Assembly: GCF_900090145.1 (NCBI RefSeq)
Contig: NZ_FMHI01000018.1
Location: 62,001-126,000 of the forward strand
Length of the DNA: 64,000 nucleotides
Source of the DNA: Streptomyces sp. WMMB 322
GTDB taxonomy: Bacteria; Actinomycetota; Actinomycetes; Streptomycetales; Streptomycetaceae
Direction: 5' to 3'
In this document: in pieces, positions 49,836 to 58,307 of the stretch
Numbering within the stretch: the first letter of the stretch is position 1
Layout: each line of letters starts with the position of its first letter
Position numbers and translations under genes: made by a program
Notes under the pieces: generated by a model
What the model saw: the letters and a program-made list of their open reading frames with translations, nothing else
Told to the model about the DNA's origin: nothing
The model's database searches: none

Positions 49836-50810
49836 GTGTCCCCCATGCTCGATGTCAGCGACGAAGTACGCGCCGAGATCGGCGATGACGAAGCCAACCG
49901 GCTGCTCACGGGCGACAACGCCCCGGGCAGCTACGACTGCACCTCGTGCCGCGCTCCGGGCGACACGGGCCGAATCCCCACCAGCACAGTCCTGTTCGTG
50001 GGCGAGGAGACCGCAGTGCTTGCCTTCGCGCACGCCACGTGCGTCCCGTCCCAGGTGATCAAGGTCTCCGAGGAAGAGGTCCAGGGAGCGGTCCGCACGA
50101 TCACCGCCGACGCCGCGGCCGCAGCCCATGCCGCTCCGCCGGCGCCCTCCCTGCCCGCACAGGCGCCGGCGCCCGTACCTCCGCCCGGGCCGGCGGGACC
50201 GACGGCCCCCATGGCGGCAGCCGCGCACGCCCCCGCGCCGGCGCCCCCGTACGACTCCGCCCATGCCCAGGCTCCGGCCCACACCCGGGAGCCCGCGCCC
50301 GGCCCCGCCCGGCCCGACACCGGCCGGTCCACGGAGCACGCCGTACTCGGCGTCACCTGCGGGCAGATCCTGATCGACGAGACCCTGCACGCGGCCGTCG
50401 TCGTCGAACCGACGGCCCGCATCGCCCGCCCCGGCTCCGACGGACACGGCGACGACTTCCTGCCCCTCCTGGTGGAACAGGGCTTCATGCCCGTCACGGG
50501 ACTCACCCAGGCCCCGGCGCCGGTGCCGGGCTGGTCGGTCCTCGTCGCCATGGGCCAGCTGCACGCGATCCTGCAACCGCCCACGGGCGGAAGCCTCCAG
50601 CAGAACATCTGGTGGCAGGCGCACGAGGCACTGCCGGTCACCGACGGATGGCGCACTGCCGCGAACCAGAGCAACTCGGTTCTGGTCTACGCCGCTCCCG
50701 TCGGCTCCATCGGCCGGCAGCCACGTGAGGACCTGCTGCGTGAGGCACTGGTTCAGGCCGCCGCCAAGGGCGTCCTCGTCGCCGCGGCCATGCCGCTCGC
50801 AGGGTCCTGA
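49836..50810 (+). CDS. Uncharacterised streptomycete protein with CxxC motif and Pro/Ala linker
   Basis: A 324-residue protein I cannot assign. Residues 1-85 form a small domain with DCTSCRAPGDTG and VLFVGEETAVLAFAHATC, whose cysteines could bind a metal. Residues 90-165 are a Pro/Ala-rich linker. Residues 165-324 form a second folded domain (VLGVTCGQILIDETLHAAVV, then WWQAHEALPVTDGWRTAANQ). The GTG at 49836 has AGGGAG upstream. No signal peptide or membrane segment. Conserved context near der suggests a general rather than specialised role. Confidence 0.72.
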   Translation: MSPMLDVSDEVRAEIGDDEANRLLTGDNAPGSYDCTSCRAPGDTGRIPTSTVLFVGEETAVLAFAHATCVPSQVIKVSEEEVQGAVRTITADAAAAAHAAPPAPSLPAQAPAPVPPPGPAGPTAPMAAAAHAPAPAPPYDSAHAQAPAHTREPAPGPARPDTGRSTEHAVLGVTCGQILIDETLHAAVVVEPTARIARPGSDGHGDDFLPLLVEQGFMPVTGLTQAPAPVPGWSVLVAMGQLHAILQPPTGGSLQQNIWWQAHEALPVTDGWRTAANQSNSVLVYAAPVGSIGRQPREDLLREALVQAAAKGVLVAAAMPLAGS

Positions 50811-50833
50811 CCCAGGCAGGGACGGCCCGTACC

Positions 50834-51277
50834 GTGAGTACGGTCTCGCACGTACGGACCACGGCCGACCCCTGCGAACAGGTCATCCGCCGCGCCGCCC
50901 CGCATCCGCGGGGCGGTGCGGTCGTTGGCCCAGACGTGCAGCCTTACGAACCTTCCCGAGCTCCCCGTCCCTACCGCGACCACGGCAGAGGCCCCGGCCT
51001 CGGCATCCCCGCCATGCGGACCGGCCACGGCTCCAGAGCCGGCAACGCCTCCTCCACGCCCATCTACGACGCGCTGTACGCCGAGTACAGCAGGCTCTTC
51101 CGCACGCTGCCCGGCGACCGGACCGGCGAGGAGGAGCTGCGTTTCGAGGGCTTCGGCACGGTGCACGGCACCGGCAGCTGGGGCAGCGAGAACTGGCAGC
51201 ACGACTCGCTGCCGCGGCGGAGCACCCGCGTACCGGCGGCGCTGCCACCGGGCCCGCGGGACGGCCAGGCGTACTGA
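50834..51277 (+). CDS. Small hypothetical protein, start uncertain
   Basis: The reading frame from GTG 50834 gives 147 residues. The convincing part begins at the ATG of MRTGHGSRAGNASSTPIYDA (51014), which would give 87 residues with ALYAEYSRLFRTLPGDRTGE and FGTVHGTGSWGSENWQHDSL. No ribosome site is clear at either start. It follows the unknown gene at 49836 by 23 bp, so may be read from the same transcript. Function unknown. It is convergent with der, and a 20-bp duplicated sequence lies between. Confidence 0.55.
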   Translation: MSTVSHVRTTADPCEQVIRRAAPHPRGGAVVGPDVQPYEPSRAPRPYRDHGRGPGLGIPAMRTGHGSRAGNASSTPIYDALYAEYSRLFRTLPGDRTGEEELRFEGFGTVHGTGSWGSENWQHDSLPRRSTRVPAALPPGPRDGQAY

Positions 51278-51330
51278 TCCGGTCACGGCGGGCCCGGAAG
51301 CGAGCCGGTCCGGGGCCGCCGTTCCGCGCC

Positions 51331-51370
51331 CCGGCTCCGCTGCTCCTGCCCCGGCTCCGCGGCTCCTGCC
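51331..51370. repeat. Two tandem 20-bp direct repeats
   Basis: CCGGCTCCGCTGCTCCTGCC (51331-51350) and CCGGCTCCGCGGCTCCTGCC (51351-51370) differ by one base. They fill the gap between the convergent small gene and der, ending 11 bp before the der stop. Probably a slippage duplication. Confidence 0.8.
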
Positions 51371-51381
51371 GTTTCCGCCGG

Positions 51382-52860
51382 CTACTTCTTCCTGCCGCGC
51401 TTCTCCCGCACGCGTACAGAGATGTGGATCGGCGTCCCGTCGAATCCGAACTCCTCGCGCAGCCGGCGCTCAACGAAGCGCCGGTAGCCGGCCTCCAGGA
51501 AGCCCGAGGCGAAGAGCACGAACCGCGGCGGACGGGTCCCCGCCTGCGTCCCGAAGAGGATGCGGGGCTGCTTGCCGCCTCGTACCGGATGGGGGTGGGA
51601 GGCGACGATCTCGCCGAGGAACGCGTTCAGCTTCCCTGTCGGCACCCGCGTCTCCCAGCCCTCCAGGGCCGTCTCGATGGCGGGAACCAGCTTCTCCATG
51701 TGGCGCCCGGTGCGTGCGGAGATGTTCACGCGCGGTGCCCAGCGGACCTGGACCAGGTCGCGCTCGATCTCCCGCTCCAGGTAGAAGCGCCGCTCCTCGT
51801 CGAGGTTGTCCCACTTGTTGTAGGCGAGGACGAGGGCACGCCCCGCCTCCACCGCCATGGTGATGATGCGCAGGTCCTGGACGCTGATCGGCTCGGTCAC
51901 GTCGATCAGTACGACCGCGACCTCGGCCTTCTCCAGCGCGGCAGCGGTGCGCAGCGACGCGTAGTAGTCGGCGCCCTCCTGGAGGTGCACCCGGCGGCGG
52001 ATGCCGGCGGTGTCGACGAACATCCAGTTCTTGCCGGCCAGTTCGATCAGTTCGTCCACCGGGTCACGGGTGGTGCCCGCCGTCGCGTCGACGACGACGC
52101 GGTCCTGCTTCGCGGCCTTGTTCAGCAGCGAGGACTTCCCGACGTTCGGACGGCCGATGAGCGCGACCCGCCGCGGACCTCCCGCGCCGACGCCGCCGAA
52201 GGTCTGCTCGGGTGCCTCGGGCAGCGCCTCCAGCACGACGTCCAGCAGGTCGCCCGTGCCGCGTCCGTGCAGTGCCGAGACCGGGTGCGGCTCGCCGAGG
52301 CCCAGTGCCCACAGATATGCCGCGTCGGCCTCGCCGGTCGGGCCGTCGACCTTGTTCGCGCACAGGACGACCGGCTTTCCGGCCTTGCGCAGCATCCGCA
52401 CGACGGCCTCGTCGGTGTCCGTCGCACCGACCTGGGAGTCCACGACGAGGACCACGGCGTCCGCGGCCTCGACGGCGAACTCCGCCTGGGCGGCGACCGT
52501 GGCCTCCATGCCGAGCACGTCCTGTTCCCAGCCGCCGGTGTCGACGACCTTGAAACGGCGGCCGGCCCACTCGGCCTCGTAGGTCACGCGGTCGCGGGTC
52601 ACGCCGGGGCGGTCCTCCACGACGGCTTCGCGCCTGCCGAGGATGCGGTTCACCAGGGTCGACTTGCCCACGTTGGGGCGGCCGATGACGGCCAGCACGG
52701 GAAGCGGGCCCTGCGAGGCCTCCTCCAGGGCGCCCTCCACCTCCTCGGCGTCGAACCCCTCTTCGGCGGCGAGCTCCATGAACCGGTCGAACTCGGCGTC
52801 GCCGAGCTCACCGTGGTCATGCCCGGGCTCGTACACGCCGTGCTGTTCGTTCTCGTCCAT
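51382..52860 (-). CDS. der: Ribosome biogenesis GTPase Der (EngA)
   Basis: A 492-residue double-GTPase that acts in 50S subunit maturation. The first G domain has GRPNVGKSTL (Walker A), DTGG and NKVD. The second has IGRPNVGKSSLLNKAAK, DTAGIRR and NKWD. A C-terminal KH-like domain ends VREKRGRKK, with basic residues for RNA. An acidic N-terminal extension of about 50 residues (HDHGELGDAEFDRFMELAAE) precedes the first G domain, typical of actinobacterial Der. The ATG at 52860 has GAGGACGAG upstream. It follows the acyltransferase by 158 bp on the same strand. Confidence 0.96.
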   Translation of the reverse strand: MDENEQHGVYEPGHDHGELGDAEFDRFMELAAEEGFDAEEVEGALEEASQGPLPVLAVIGRPNVGKSTLVNRILGRREAVVEDRPGVTRDRVTYEAEWAGRRFKVVDTGGWEQDVLGMEATVAAQAEFAVEAADAVVLVVDSQVGATDTDEAVVRMLRKAGKPVVLCANKVDGPTGEADAAYLWALGLGEPHPVSALHGRGTGDLLDVVLEALPEAPEQTFGGVGAGGPRRVALIGRPNVGKSSLLNKAAKQDRVVVDATAGTTRDPVDELIELAGKNWMFVDTAGIRRRVHLQEGADYYASLRTAAALEKAEVAVVLIDVTEPISVQDLRIITMAVEAGRALVLAYNKWDNLDEERRFYLEREIERDLVQVRWAPRVNISARTGRHMEKLVPAIETALEGWETRVPTGKLNAFLGEIVASHPHPVRGGKQPRILFGTQAGTRPPRFVLFASGFLEAGYRRFVERRLREEFGFDGTPIHISVRVREKRGRKK

Positions 52861-53018
52861 CGGATCTCGTCCTCGTCGTTCTCGTTCAGGTGGTCCGCCG
52901 CGGTGCGCGGCGCTCCGCACCACGGCTGCTTCAAGTCTGCCGGGCCTCCGCCGGGGCCGTGTGGCCCTGCGAGGCACCCGTACGGGCCACTGCGCCGGTG
53001 CCCGTTTCCGGAACGCCG

Positions 53019-53675
53019 TCAGCGCTCCGTGCGCCTCCTCGCCTCCGCCAGGTGGTCCGTGAGCCGCCGCTGGATCCGCACGGTGGCATCGTCCAGCGCG
53101 GCGCGCGTACGTCTGCCGCTTCCGTCGCCCGCGTCGAACGGGTCGCCGAAGACGACATCGATGCGGCTGCGCAGTGCGGGCAGAGCCCTGACGAGCCGGC
53201 CCGGCCGGTCGTTGCTGCCGAGCACCGCGACCGGGACGACGGGCGCACCCGAGCGTACGGCGAAATAGGCCAGGCCCGCCCGCAGGGATGCGAAGTCGCC
53301 CTCGCCGCGCGTGCCTTCGGGGAAGATGCCCATCACCCCGCCGCGCTCCAGCACACCCAGGGCACCGAGGACGGCGGCACGGTCGGTGCTGCCGCGGTCG
53401 ACCGGGATCTGCCCGATACCACGGAGGAACGAGCCGAGAGGCCCCTTGAACATCTCCTGCTTGATGAGGAAGTGCACCGGGCGCGGAGCCGTGCCCATCA
53501 GCATCGGGCCGTCCACGAAGTGGGAGTGGTTGACCGCCAGTATCGCGGGCCCGCTCGGCGGCACGCGCTCGGCGCCCAGAACACGCGGACGCCACAGGCC
53601 GTGCATCACGCCGAGGCCGATCCGCCGTCCCGCCGCCGCCCCTCGCGCACCGGGCGCGGAGCCGGTCGATGTCAC
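53019..53675 (-). CDS. 1-acylglycerol-3-phosphate O-acyltransferase (PlsC-like)
   Basis: A 218-residue lysophospholipid acyltransferase. The catalytic H-x4-D motif lies in ILAVNHSHFVDGPMLM and the substrate motif in GVMGIFPEGTRGEGDFAS; the third block is PVVPVAVLGSNDR. It should acylate lysophosphatidate to phosphatidate. Its GTG overlaps the cmk stop by 4 nt (GTGA), so translation is coupled to cytidylate kinase, which supplies CDP/CTP for CDP-diacylglycerol. This cmk-plsC-der order is conserved in actinobacteria. Confidence 0.93.
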   Translation of the reverse strand: MTSTGSAPGARGAAAGRRIGLGVMHGLWRPRVLGAERVPPSGPAILAVNHSHFVDGPMLMGTAPRPVHFLIKQEMFKGPLGSFLRGIGQIPVDRGSTDRAAVLGALGVLERGGVMGIFPEGTRGEGDFASLRAGLAYFAVRSGAPVVPVAVLGSNDRPGRLVRALPALRSRIDVVFGDPFDAGDGSGRRTRAALDDATVRIQRRLTDHLAEARRRTER

Positions 53676-54415
53676 TTGGAGATCTGCCCCGCCTTCTCGT
53701 CGGAGCTCCCGGCGTCGCGGCCGTCCCCGCGGCCGCTCTTTGCGGAAGCGGCCTTCTCGACGAGCGTGACGACGCACTCGACGACCTCGTCCAGCGTGAG
53801 GCGGGTGGTGTCGACCTCGACGGCGTCGTCGGCCATCTTCAGCGGGGAGGTCTTGCGGCCGCTGTCGGCCGCGTCCCGCTTGATCAGCGCCTCGCGGGTG
53901 GCCGAGAGGTCGGTGGCCTCCTTGCCCTTCAGCTCCCCGCTGCGGCGGGAGGCACGGGCCTCGGGCGAGGCGGTGAGGAAGATCTTGAGGTCCGCGTCGG
54001 GGAGGACGGTCGTGCCGATGTCCCGGCCTTCGACGACGATGCCGCCGGCCGCCTCGGCCGCGATGGAACGCTGGAGCTCGGTGATGCGGGCCCGCACTTC
54101 GGGGACGGCGCTGACGGCGCTGACCGCCGAGGTGACCTCCTGGGTCCGGATCGGCCCGGAGGCGTCCGTGCCGTCGACGGAGATGGCGGGGGCGGCCGGG
54201 TCGGTGCCCGAGACGATCACAGGGTCCGCCGCGGCCGCCGCCACCTTCGCGGGGTCGTCCACGGGAACACCGTGGGTCAGCATCCACCAGGTGACCGCCC
54301 TGTACTGGGCGCCCGTGTCCAGATAGCTGAGACCGAGCGCCGTCGCGACAGCCTTGGAGGTGCTGGACTTGCCCGTGCCGGAGGGGCCGTCGATGGCGAC
54401 AATCACTGCAGACAC
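53672..54415 (-). CDS. cmk: Cytidylate kinase
   Basis: A 247-residue enzyme phosphorylating CMP and dCMP. The P-loop is VAIDGPSGTGKSSTSKA, then YLDTGAQYRAV, and VVEGRDIGTTVLPDADLKIF. The LID and R-S-G-E region (ASRRSGELKG) follow. A charged C-terminal extension of about 25 residues (KSGRGDGRDAGSSDEKAGQI) has no known role. The GTG at 54415 has AAAGG about 10 nt upstream. It is the first gene of the cmk-plsC-der run, 157 bp after tyrA. Confidence 0.96.
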   Translation of the reverse strand: MSAVIVAIDGPSGTGKSSTSKAVATALGLSYLDTGAQYRAVTWWMLTHGVPVDDPAKVAAAAADPVIVSGTDPAAPAISVDGTDASGPIRTQEVTSAVSAVSAVPEVRARITELQRSIAAEAAGGIVVEGRDIGTTVLPDADLKIFLTASPEARASRRSGELKGKEATDLSATREALIKRDAADSGRKTSPLKMADDAVEVDTTRLTLDEVVECVVTLVEKAASAKSGRGDGRDAGSSDEKAGQISK

Positions 54416-54572
54416 GCTGTGGGGGACCTTTCTGGAACACGGGCAGGGCGAGCGGGGCCGTGCCGTACCGGCCCGGGCCCAAGGCTACCGGCTCGGTGAA
54501 GGGCTCAATTCCGCCGCCCTCGCACGGCATCGGCGCCCCTGGCCCGTCTCCTCGCGGCCCCGGCGAGTGCGT

Positions 54573-55661
54573 TCACTGCTGCCGGAGGGCCCAGCCCCGC
54601 TCCCGCAGCGCCGTCTCCAGCGCCGATGCCGCGCCGGGCTCGACCATCAGCTGCACATGGCCCGCCTGCTGGCCCGTCGCGTGCTCGATGCGCACGTCCT
54701 CGATGTTGACGCCCACGGCGCCGGCGTCCGCGAAGATCCGTGCCAGCTCTCCCGGCCGGTCGCTGATGAGGACCGCCACGGTCCGGTACGCGGCCGGTGC
54801 CTGGCCGTGCTTGCCGGGCACCCTGGCGCGGCCCGAGTTGCCCCGGCGCAGCACGCTCTCGATGCCCGTCATGCCGCTGCCGCGCTTGTCGTCGTCGGCC
54901 GAGCCGAGCGCGCGCAGCGACCGCACGGCCTCGTCGAGGTCGCTCGCCACCTCGGCGAGGATGTCAGCCACGGGCCCCGGGTTGGCGGAGAGGATCTCCA
55001 CCCACATCCCGGGGTCGGAGGCGGCGATGCGCGTGACGTCGCGGATGCCCTGACCGCACAGGCGCACGGCCGTCTCGTCGGCGGCCTCCAGCCGGGCAGC
55101 GATCATGCTGGAGAGCAGCTGCGGCGTGTGGGAGACCAGGGCGACGGCCCGGTCGTGCGCGTCGGCGTCCATCACGACGGGGACGGCCCCGCACAGTGCG
55201 ATGAGCTCCAGCGCGAGATTGAGCACCTCGGTGTCGGTCTCGCCCGTGGGCGTCAGCACCCAGGGCCGGCCCTCGAAGAGGTCGGCGGTGGCGGCGAGCG
55301 GTCCGTTCTGCTCGCGGCCCGACATGGGGTGGCTGCCCAGGTAGCTGACGAGGTCACCGCCCAGTTCGAGGACCTCACGGCGGGGCCCGCCCTTGACGCT
55401 GGCCACGTCGATGCAGCCGCGGGCGAGACCGCGGCGCTGCACGTCCGCGAGGACGCGGGCCACGTGCGCCGGCGGCACCGCAACGATCGCGAGGTCGACC
55501 CGCTCCTCCGGCTCGTCCTGCGTACCGGCGCCGAGGGCGGTCGCCGTACGGACGCGTTCCGGGTCGAGGTCGCTCAGGTGCACCCGCACTCCGCGTCCGG
55601 TGAGGGCGAGCGCCGCGGAGGTGCCGATGAGGCCTGTGCCGACGACGAGAGCTGTGCGCAT
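54573..55661 (-). CDS. tyrA: Prephenate dehydrogenase
   Basis: A 362-residue NAD-dependent enzyme of tyrosine synthesis. The nucleotide motif GTGLIGTSAALAL is at residues 8-20. The catalytic region has GSHPMSGREQNG (active-site His) and AHDRAVALVSHTPQL. An ACT domain occupies the last 75 residues (VAVLISDRPGELARIFADAG), likely for feedback control by tyrosine. Its ATG overlaps the TAA of aroH by one base (TAATG). Tyrosine made here links to the homogentisate pathway gene at 15630 only in metabolic terms. Confidence 0.95.
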   Translation of the reverse strand: MRTALVVGTGLIGTSAALALTGRGVRVHLSDLDPERVRTATALGAGTQDEPEERVDLAIVAVPPAHVARVLADVQRRGLARGCIDVASVKGGPRREVLELGGDLVSYLGSHPMSGREQNGPLAATADLFEGRPWVLTPTGETDTEVLNLALELIALCGAVPVVMDADAHDRAVALVSHTPQLLSSMIAARLEAADETAVRLCGQGIRDVTRIAASDPGMWVEILSANPGPVADILAEVASDLDEAVRSLRALGSADDDKRGSGMTGIESVLRRGNSGRARVPGKHGQAPAAYRTVAVLISDRPGELARIFADAGAVGVNIEDVRIEHATGQQAGHVQLMVEPGAASALETALRERGWALRQQ

Positions 55662-56023
55662 TACTGGGCGATGTCCTTGCGGAGTTCGGCTGCGGCCCCG
55701 AGGTAGACGTGGTTGATCTGCGCCTTCGGCAGATCCGACTCGACGTGCGCCATCACCCGCACCACACGCGGCATGGCGCCCGCGACGTCGAGTTCCTGCG
55801 CGCAGATCAGCGGGACGTCCACGATTCCGAGCTTACGTGCGCCTGCCGCCGGGAAGTCGCTGTGCAGGTCGGGGGTGGCCGTGAACCAGACGCTTATCAG
55901 GTCCCCGGCGGTCAGGCCGTTGCGCTCCAGGACGCTCGTCATCAGCGCCGCCACCCTGTCGTGCATGTGGCCGGACTCGTCCCGCTCCAGCTGTACGGCT
56001 CCGCGCACCGCTCGCACCGCCAC
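55661..56023 (-). CDS. aroH: Chorismate mutase, AroH type
   Basis: A 120-residue monofunctional chorismate mutase of the Bacillus AroH fold. Active-site residues visible are Arg in AVRAVRGAVQLERD, Glu/Cys in PLICAQELDVAGAM and Arg in PRVVRVMAHVESDL. It converts chorismate to prephenate for phenylalanine and tyrosine. The GTG at 56023 has GGAG 7 nt upstream and starts right before the conserved VRAVRGA; a GTG 24 nt upstream is possible. It is coupled to tyrA. Separate from any AroQ enzyme, of which none is here. Confidence 0.94.
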   Translation of the reverse strand: MAVRAVRGAVQLERDESGHMHDRVAALMTSVLERNGLTAGDLISVWFTATPDLHSDFPAAGARKLGIVDVPLICAQELDVAGAMPRVVRVMAHVESDLPKAQINHVYLGAAAELRKDIAQ

Positions 56024-56223
56024 GCCTGCTCCGCTCCCTGTTCCCACGTGCCGCCGGGTGCTCTGCTCACCGGCGCCTTCCGCGGCCGGGTACTCACCGG
56101 CCGCGGACAGCGTAGATCGGCGCGGGGGCCCGCGTCCGTGCGGACCGGAAACTGAGACGCCGGCTGCCCTGCGTACCGCGGGAGCCGCTGCCCGGGCCTG
56201 TCAGGCCGCCGGGGACCGGCCCC

Positions 56224-57492
56224 CTAGAGACCGACCTCGTTCATCAGCATGCCGACCTCGGTGTTCGTCATGCGGCGCAGCCAGCCGGACTTCTGGTCGC
56301 CGAGGGCGATGGGGCCGAAGCGCGTGCGTACGAGCCGTTCGACGGGGAAGCCCGCCTCCGCGAGCATGCGGCGCACGATGTGCTTGCGGCCCTCGTGCAG
56401 GGAGACTTCCACCAGGTAGTTCTTGCCGGTGTTCTCCACGACCCGGAAGTGGTCGGCGCGCGCGTAGCCGTCCTCCAGCCGGATGCCGTCCTTCAGCCGC
56501 TTGCCGAGATCACGCGGCAGAGGCCCCTGGATCGCGGCGAGGTAGGTCTTCTTCACGCCGTAGCGGGGGTGGGTGAGCCGGTGGGCCAGCTCCCCGTGGT
56601 TGGTGAGGAGTATGAGGCCTTCGGTCTCGGTGTCGAGACGCCCGACGTGGAAGAGGCGGGTCTCCCTGTTCTGCACGTAGTCCCCGAGGCACTGGCGGCC
56701 GTCCGGGTCCTCCATCGACGCGACCACTCCCGAAGGCTTGTTGAGCGCGAAGAAGACGTGCGACTGCGAGGCGATGGTCAGCCCGTCGACCTTGATCTCG
56801 TCCTTGTCGGCGTCCACGCGGACGCCCTGTTCGACGACGATGCTGCCGTTGACCTCGACCCTGGCCTGCTCGATCAGTTCCTCGCAGGCACGGCGCGAGC
56901 CCATGCCCGCGCGGGCCAGCACCTTCTGCAGCCGCTCGCCCTCCTCCTCCCCGAAGGTCTTCGGCAGCTTCCGGGCCGGCTTGCTGTGACGGGCCCGGTT
57001 GCGCTCCTCGACCTGCGCCTCGTACTCGCGGGGGCGCGCGGGCGCGGAGGCGTTGCGGGCACGGGCCTTGGGCGCGCCGCTGCCGGTGACCTTGCGCGGT
57101 CCGCTCTTGGCCGCGTTCTTCGCCGCCACGCTCCTCGCTGCCGCCCCGCGTGCCCCGGCGCTCCGGGGACCGCTCTTCGCGCCCCCGCCGGCACCGGCAC
57201 GGGCGCCGGACGCCTTCTTGGCCGCCGCCTTCGGGGTGCTGCCGGAGGGGCCCTGCGGGGACTTCCGTGCGGGCTTGCCGCCACCCTTGCCGGCGGCGCC
57301 CTTGCCGGCGGCGCCCCTCTTGGCACCGCCGCCCGCGGACCGCTCCTCGCCCTTGCCGTAGCGGCGCTCCTCCGGGCGCGGACGGTCCGTCCGCTTCTGG
57401 CTGCCTCCGCCTCCTCCGGCCGCGCGGCGGGACTGCCCGCCGCCCTGGCCGCTGTTCCTACGGTTGCCGCCGGTGTTGCCGCTGCTTCGCAT
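56224..57492 (-). CDS. rluB: 23S rRNA pseudouridine synthase RluB-type with long basic N-terminal extension
   Basis: A 422-residue RsuA-family synthase. The catalytic domain (about residues 185-422) has an S4 RNA-binding part (LQKVLARAGMGSRRACEELI), KPSGVVAS, and the catalytic Asp in FHVGRLDTETEGLILLTN. The first 180 residues are an extraordinary low-complexity Gly/Ala/Lys/Arg segment (AKRGAAGKGAAGKGGGKPAR), reminiscent of eukaryotic nucleolar tails. It probably binds rRNA. Its ATG overlaps the scpB stop by one base (TGATG). It closes the parA-scpAB-rluB operon. Confidence 0.93.
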   Translation of the reverse strand: MRSSGNTGGNRRNSGQGGGQSRRAAGGGGGSQKRTDRPRPEERRYGKGEERSAGGGAKRGAAGKGAAGKGGGKPARKSPQGPSGSTPKAAAKKASGARAGAGGGAKSGPRSAGARGAAARSVAAKNAAKSGPRKVTGSGAPKARARNASAPARPREYEAQVEERNRARHSKPARKLPKTFGEEEGERLQKVLARAGMGSRRACEELIEQARVEVNGSIVVEQGVRVDADKDEIKVDGLTIASQSHVFFALNKPSGVVASMEDPDGRQCLGDYVQNRETRLFHVGRLDTETEGLILLTNHGELAHRLTHPRYGVKKTYLAAIQGPLPRDLGKRLKDGIRLEDGYARADHFRVVENTGKNYLVEVSLHEGRKHIVRRMLAEAGFPVERLVRTRFGPIALGDQKSGWLRRMTNTEVGMLMNEVGL

Positions 57493-58307
57493 CAGTGTTC
57501 CGTCTGCGTTCTGTCGTGGATTTCGTCGCCGCTGTCATCTACGTCGAACGACGGCACGCCCTCCTGCGAGTCCCCCTCGACGGCGTCCGCCTCCGGAAGG
57601 AAGGGCGCCAGCTCCGGAAGCTCGTCCAGGCCGCGCAGGCCCAGCCGTTCCAGGAAGTAATGCGTCGTCGTGTACAGGATCGCACCTGTCTCGGGTTCCG
57701 CGCCCGACTCCTCGACCAGCCCCCGCTGGAGGAGCGTACGCATCACACCGTCGCAGTTGACCCCGCGCACGGCGGAGACCCGGGACCGGCTCACGGGCTG
57801 GCGGTAGGCGACGACGGCGAGCGTCTCCAGCGCCGCCTGCGTCAGCCGCGCCTGCTGGCCGTCGAGTACGAAGCTCTCGACGGCCTCGGAGAATTCGGCC
57901 CTCGTGTAGAAGCGCCACCCCTCCGCGACCAGACGCAGTTCGAATCCCCGGTGCTGCCGGTCGTATTCGTCGGCCAGTTCCCGCAGAGCGTCCGAGATCT
58001 CACGGCGCCGCCGTTGGAGGACCTTCGCCAGGTGCTCCTCGGTGGCCGGCTCGTCGACGACCATGAGGACGGCTTCCAGGGCGGGCTTGAGCTCCAGCGC
58101 GGCGACTCCGTCGACCTCGTCGGCATCGCCGGCATCGCCGACGTCCGGACCGGCGTCCGAACCGGCGCGCGAACCGGCAGCGTCCGGGCCGGCAGCGCCC
58201 GCGGGCGCCCCGCTGCCGCCCGTCTGCGCGGCCGCTTCCGCCGCGGGCGCAGGCTCGGCCGCCGCGTCCGCGCCCGCCTCCTGGATCTCGTAGGTCTCCT
58301 CGCTCAT
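57492..58307 (-). CDS. scpB: Segregation and condensation protein B
   Basis: A 271-residue ScpB, the dimeric winged-helix partner of ScpA and SMC in the bacterial condensin. The conserved core (residues 70-240) has ALEAVLMVVDEPATEEHLAK, GWRFYTRAEF and TQAALETLAVVAYRQPVSRS, followed by GLVEESGAEPETGAILYTTT. The N-terminal 65 residues are an Ala/Asp/Gly-rich disordered stretch absent in most relatives. Its ATG overlaps the scpA stop by 4 nt, so the two are made in coupled amounts. The rluB gene follows by one-base overlap. Confidence 0.95.
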   Translation of the reverse strand: MSEETYEIQEAGADAAAEPAPAAEAAAQTGGSGAPAGAAGPDAAGSRAGSDAGPDVGDAGDADEVDGVAALELKPALEAVLMVVDEPATEEHLAKVLQRRRREISDALRELADEYDRQHRGFELRLVAEGWRFYTRAEFSEAVESFVLDGQQARLTQAALETLAVVAYRQPVSRSRVSAVRGVNCDGVMRTLLQRGLVEESGAEPETGAILYTTTHYFLERLGLRGLDELPELAPFLPEADAVEGDSQEGVPSFDVDDSGDEIHDRTQTEH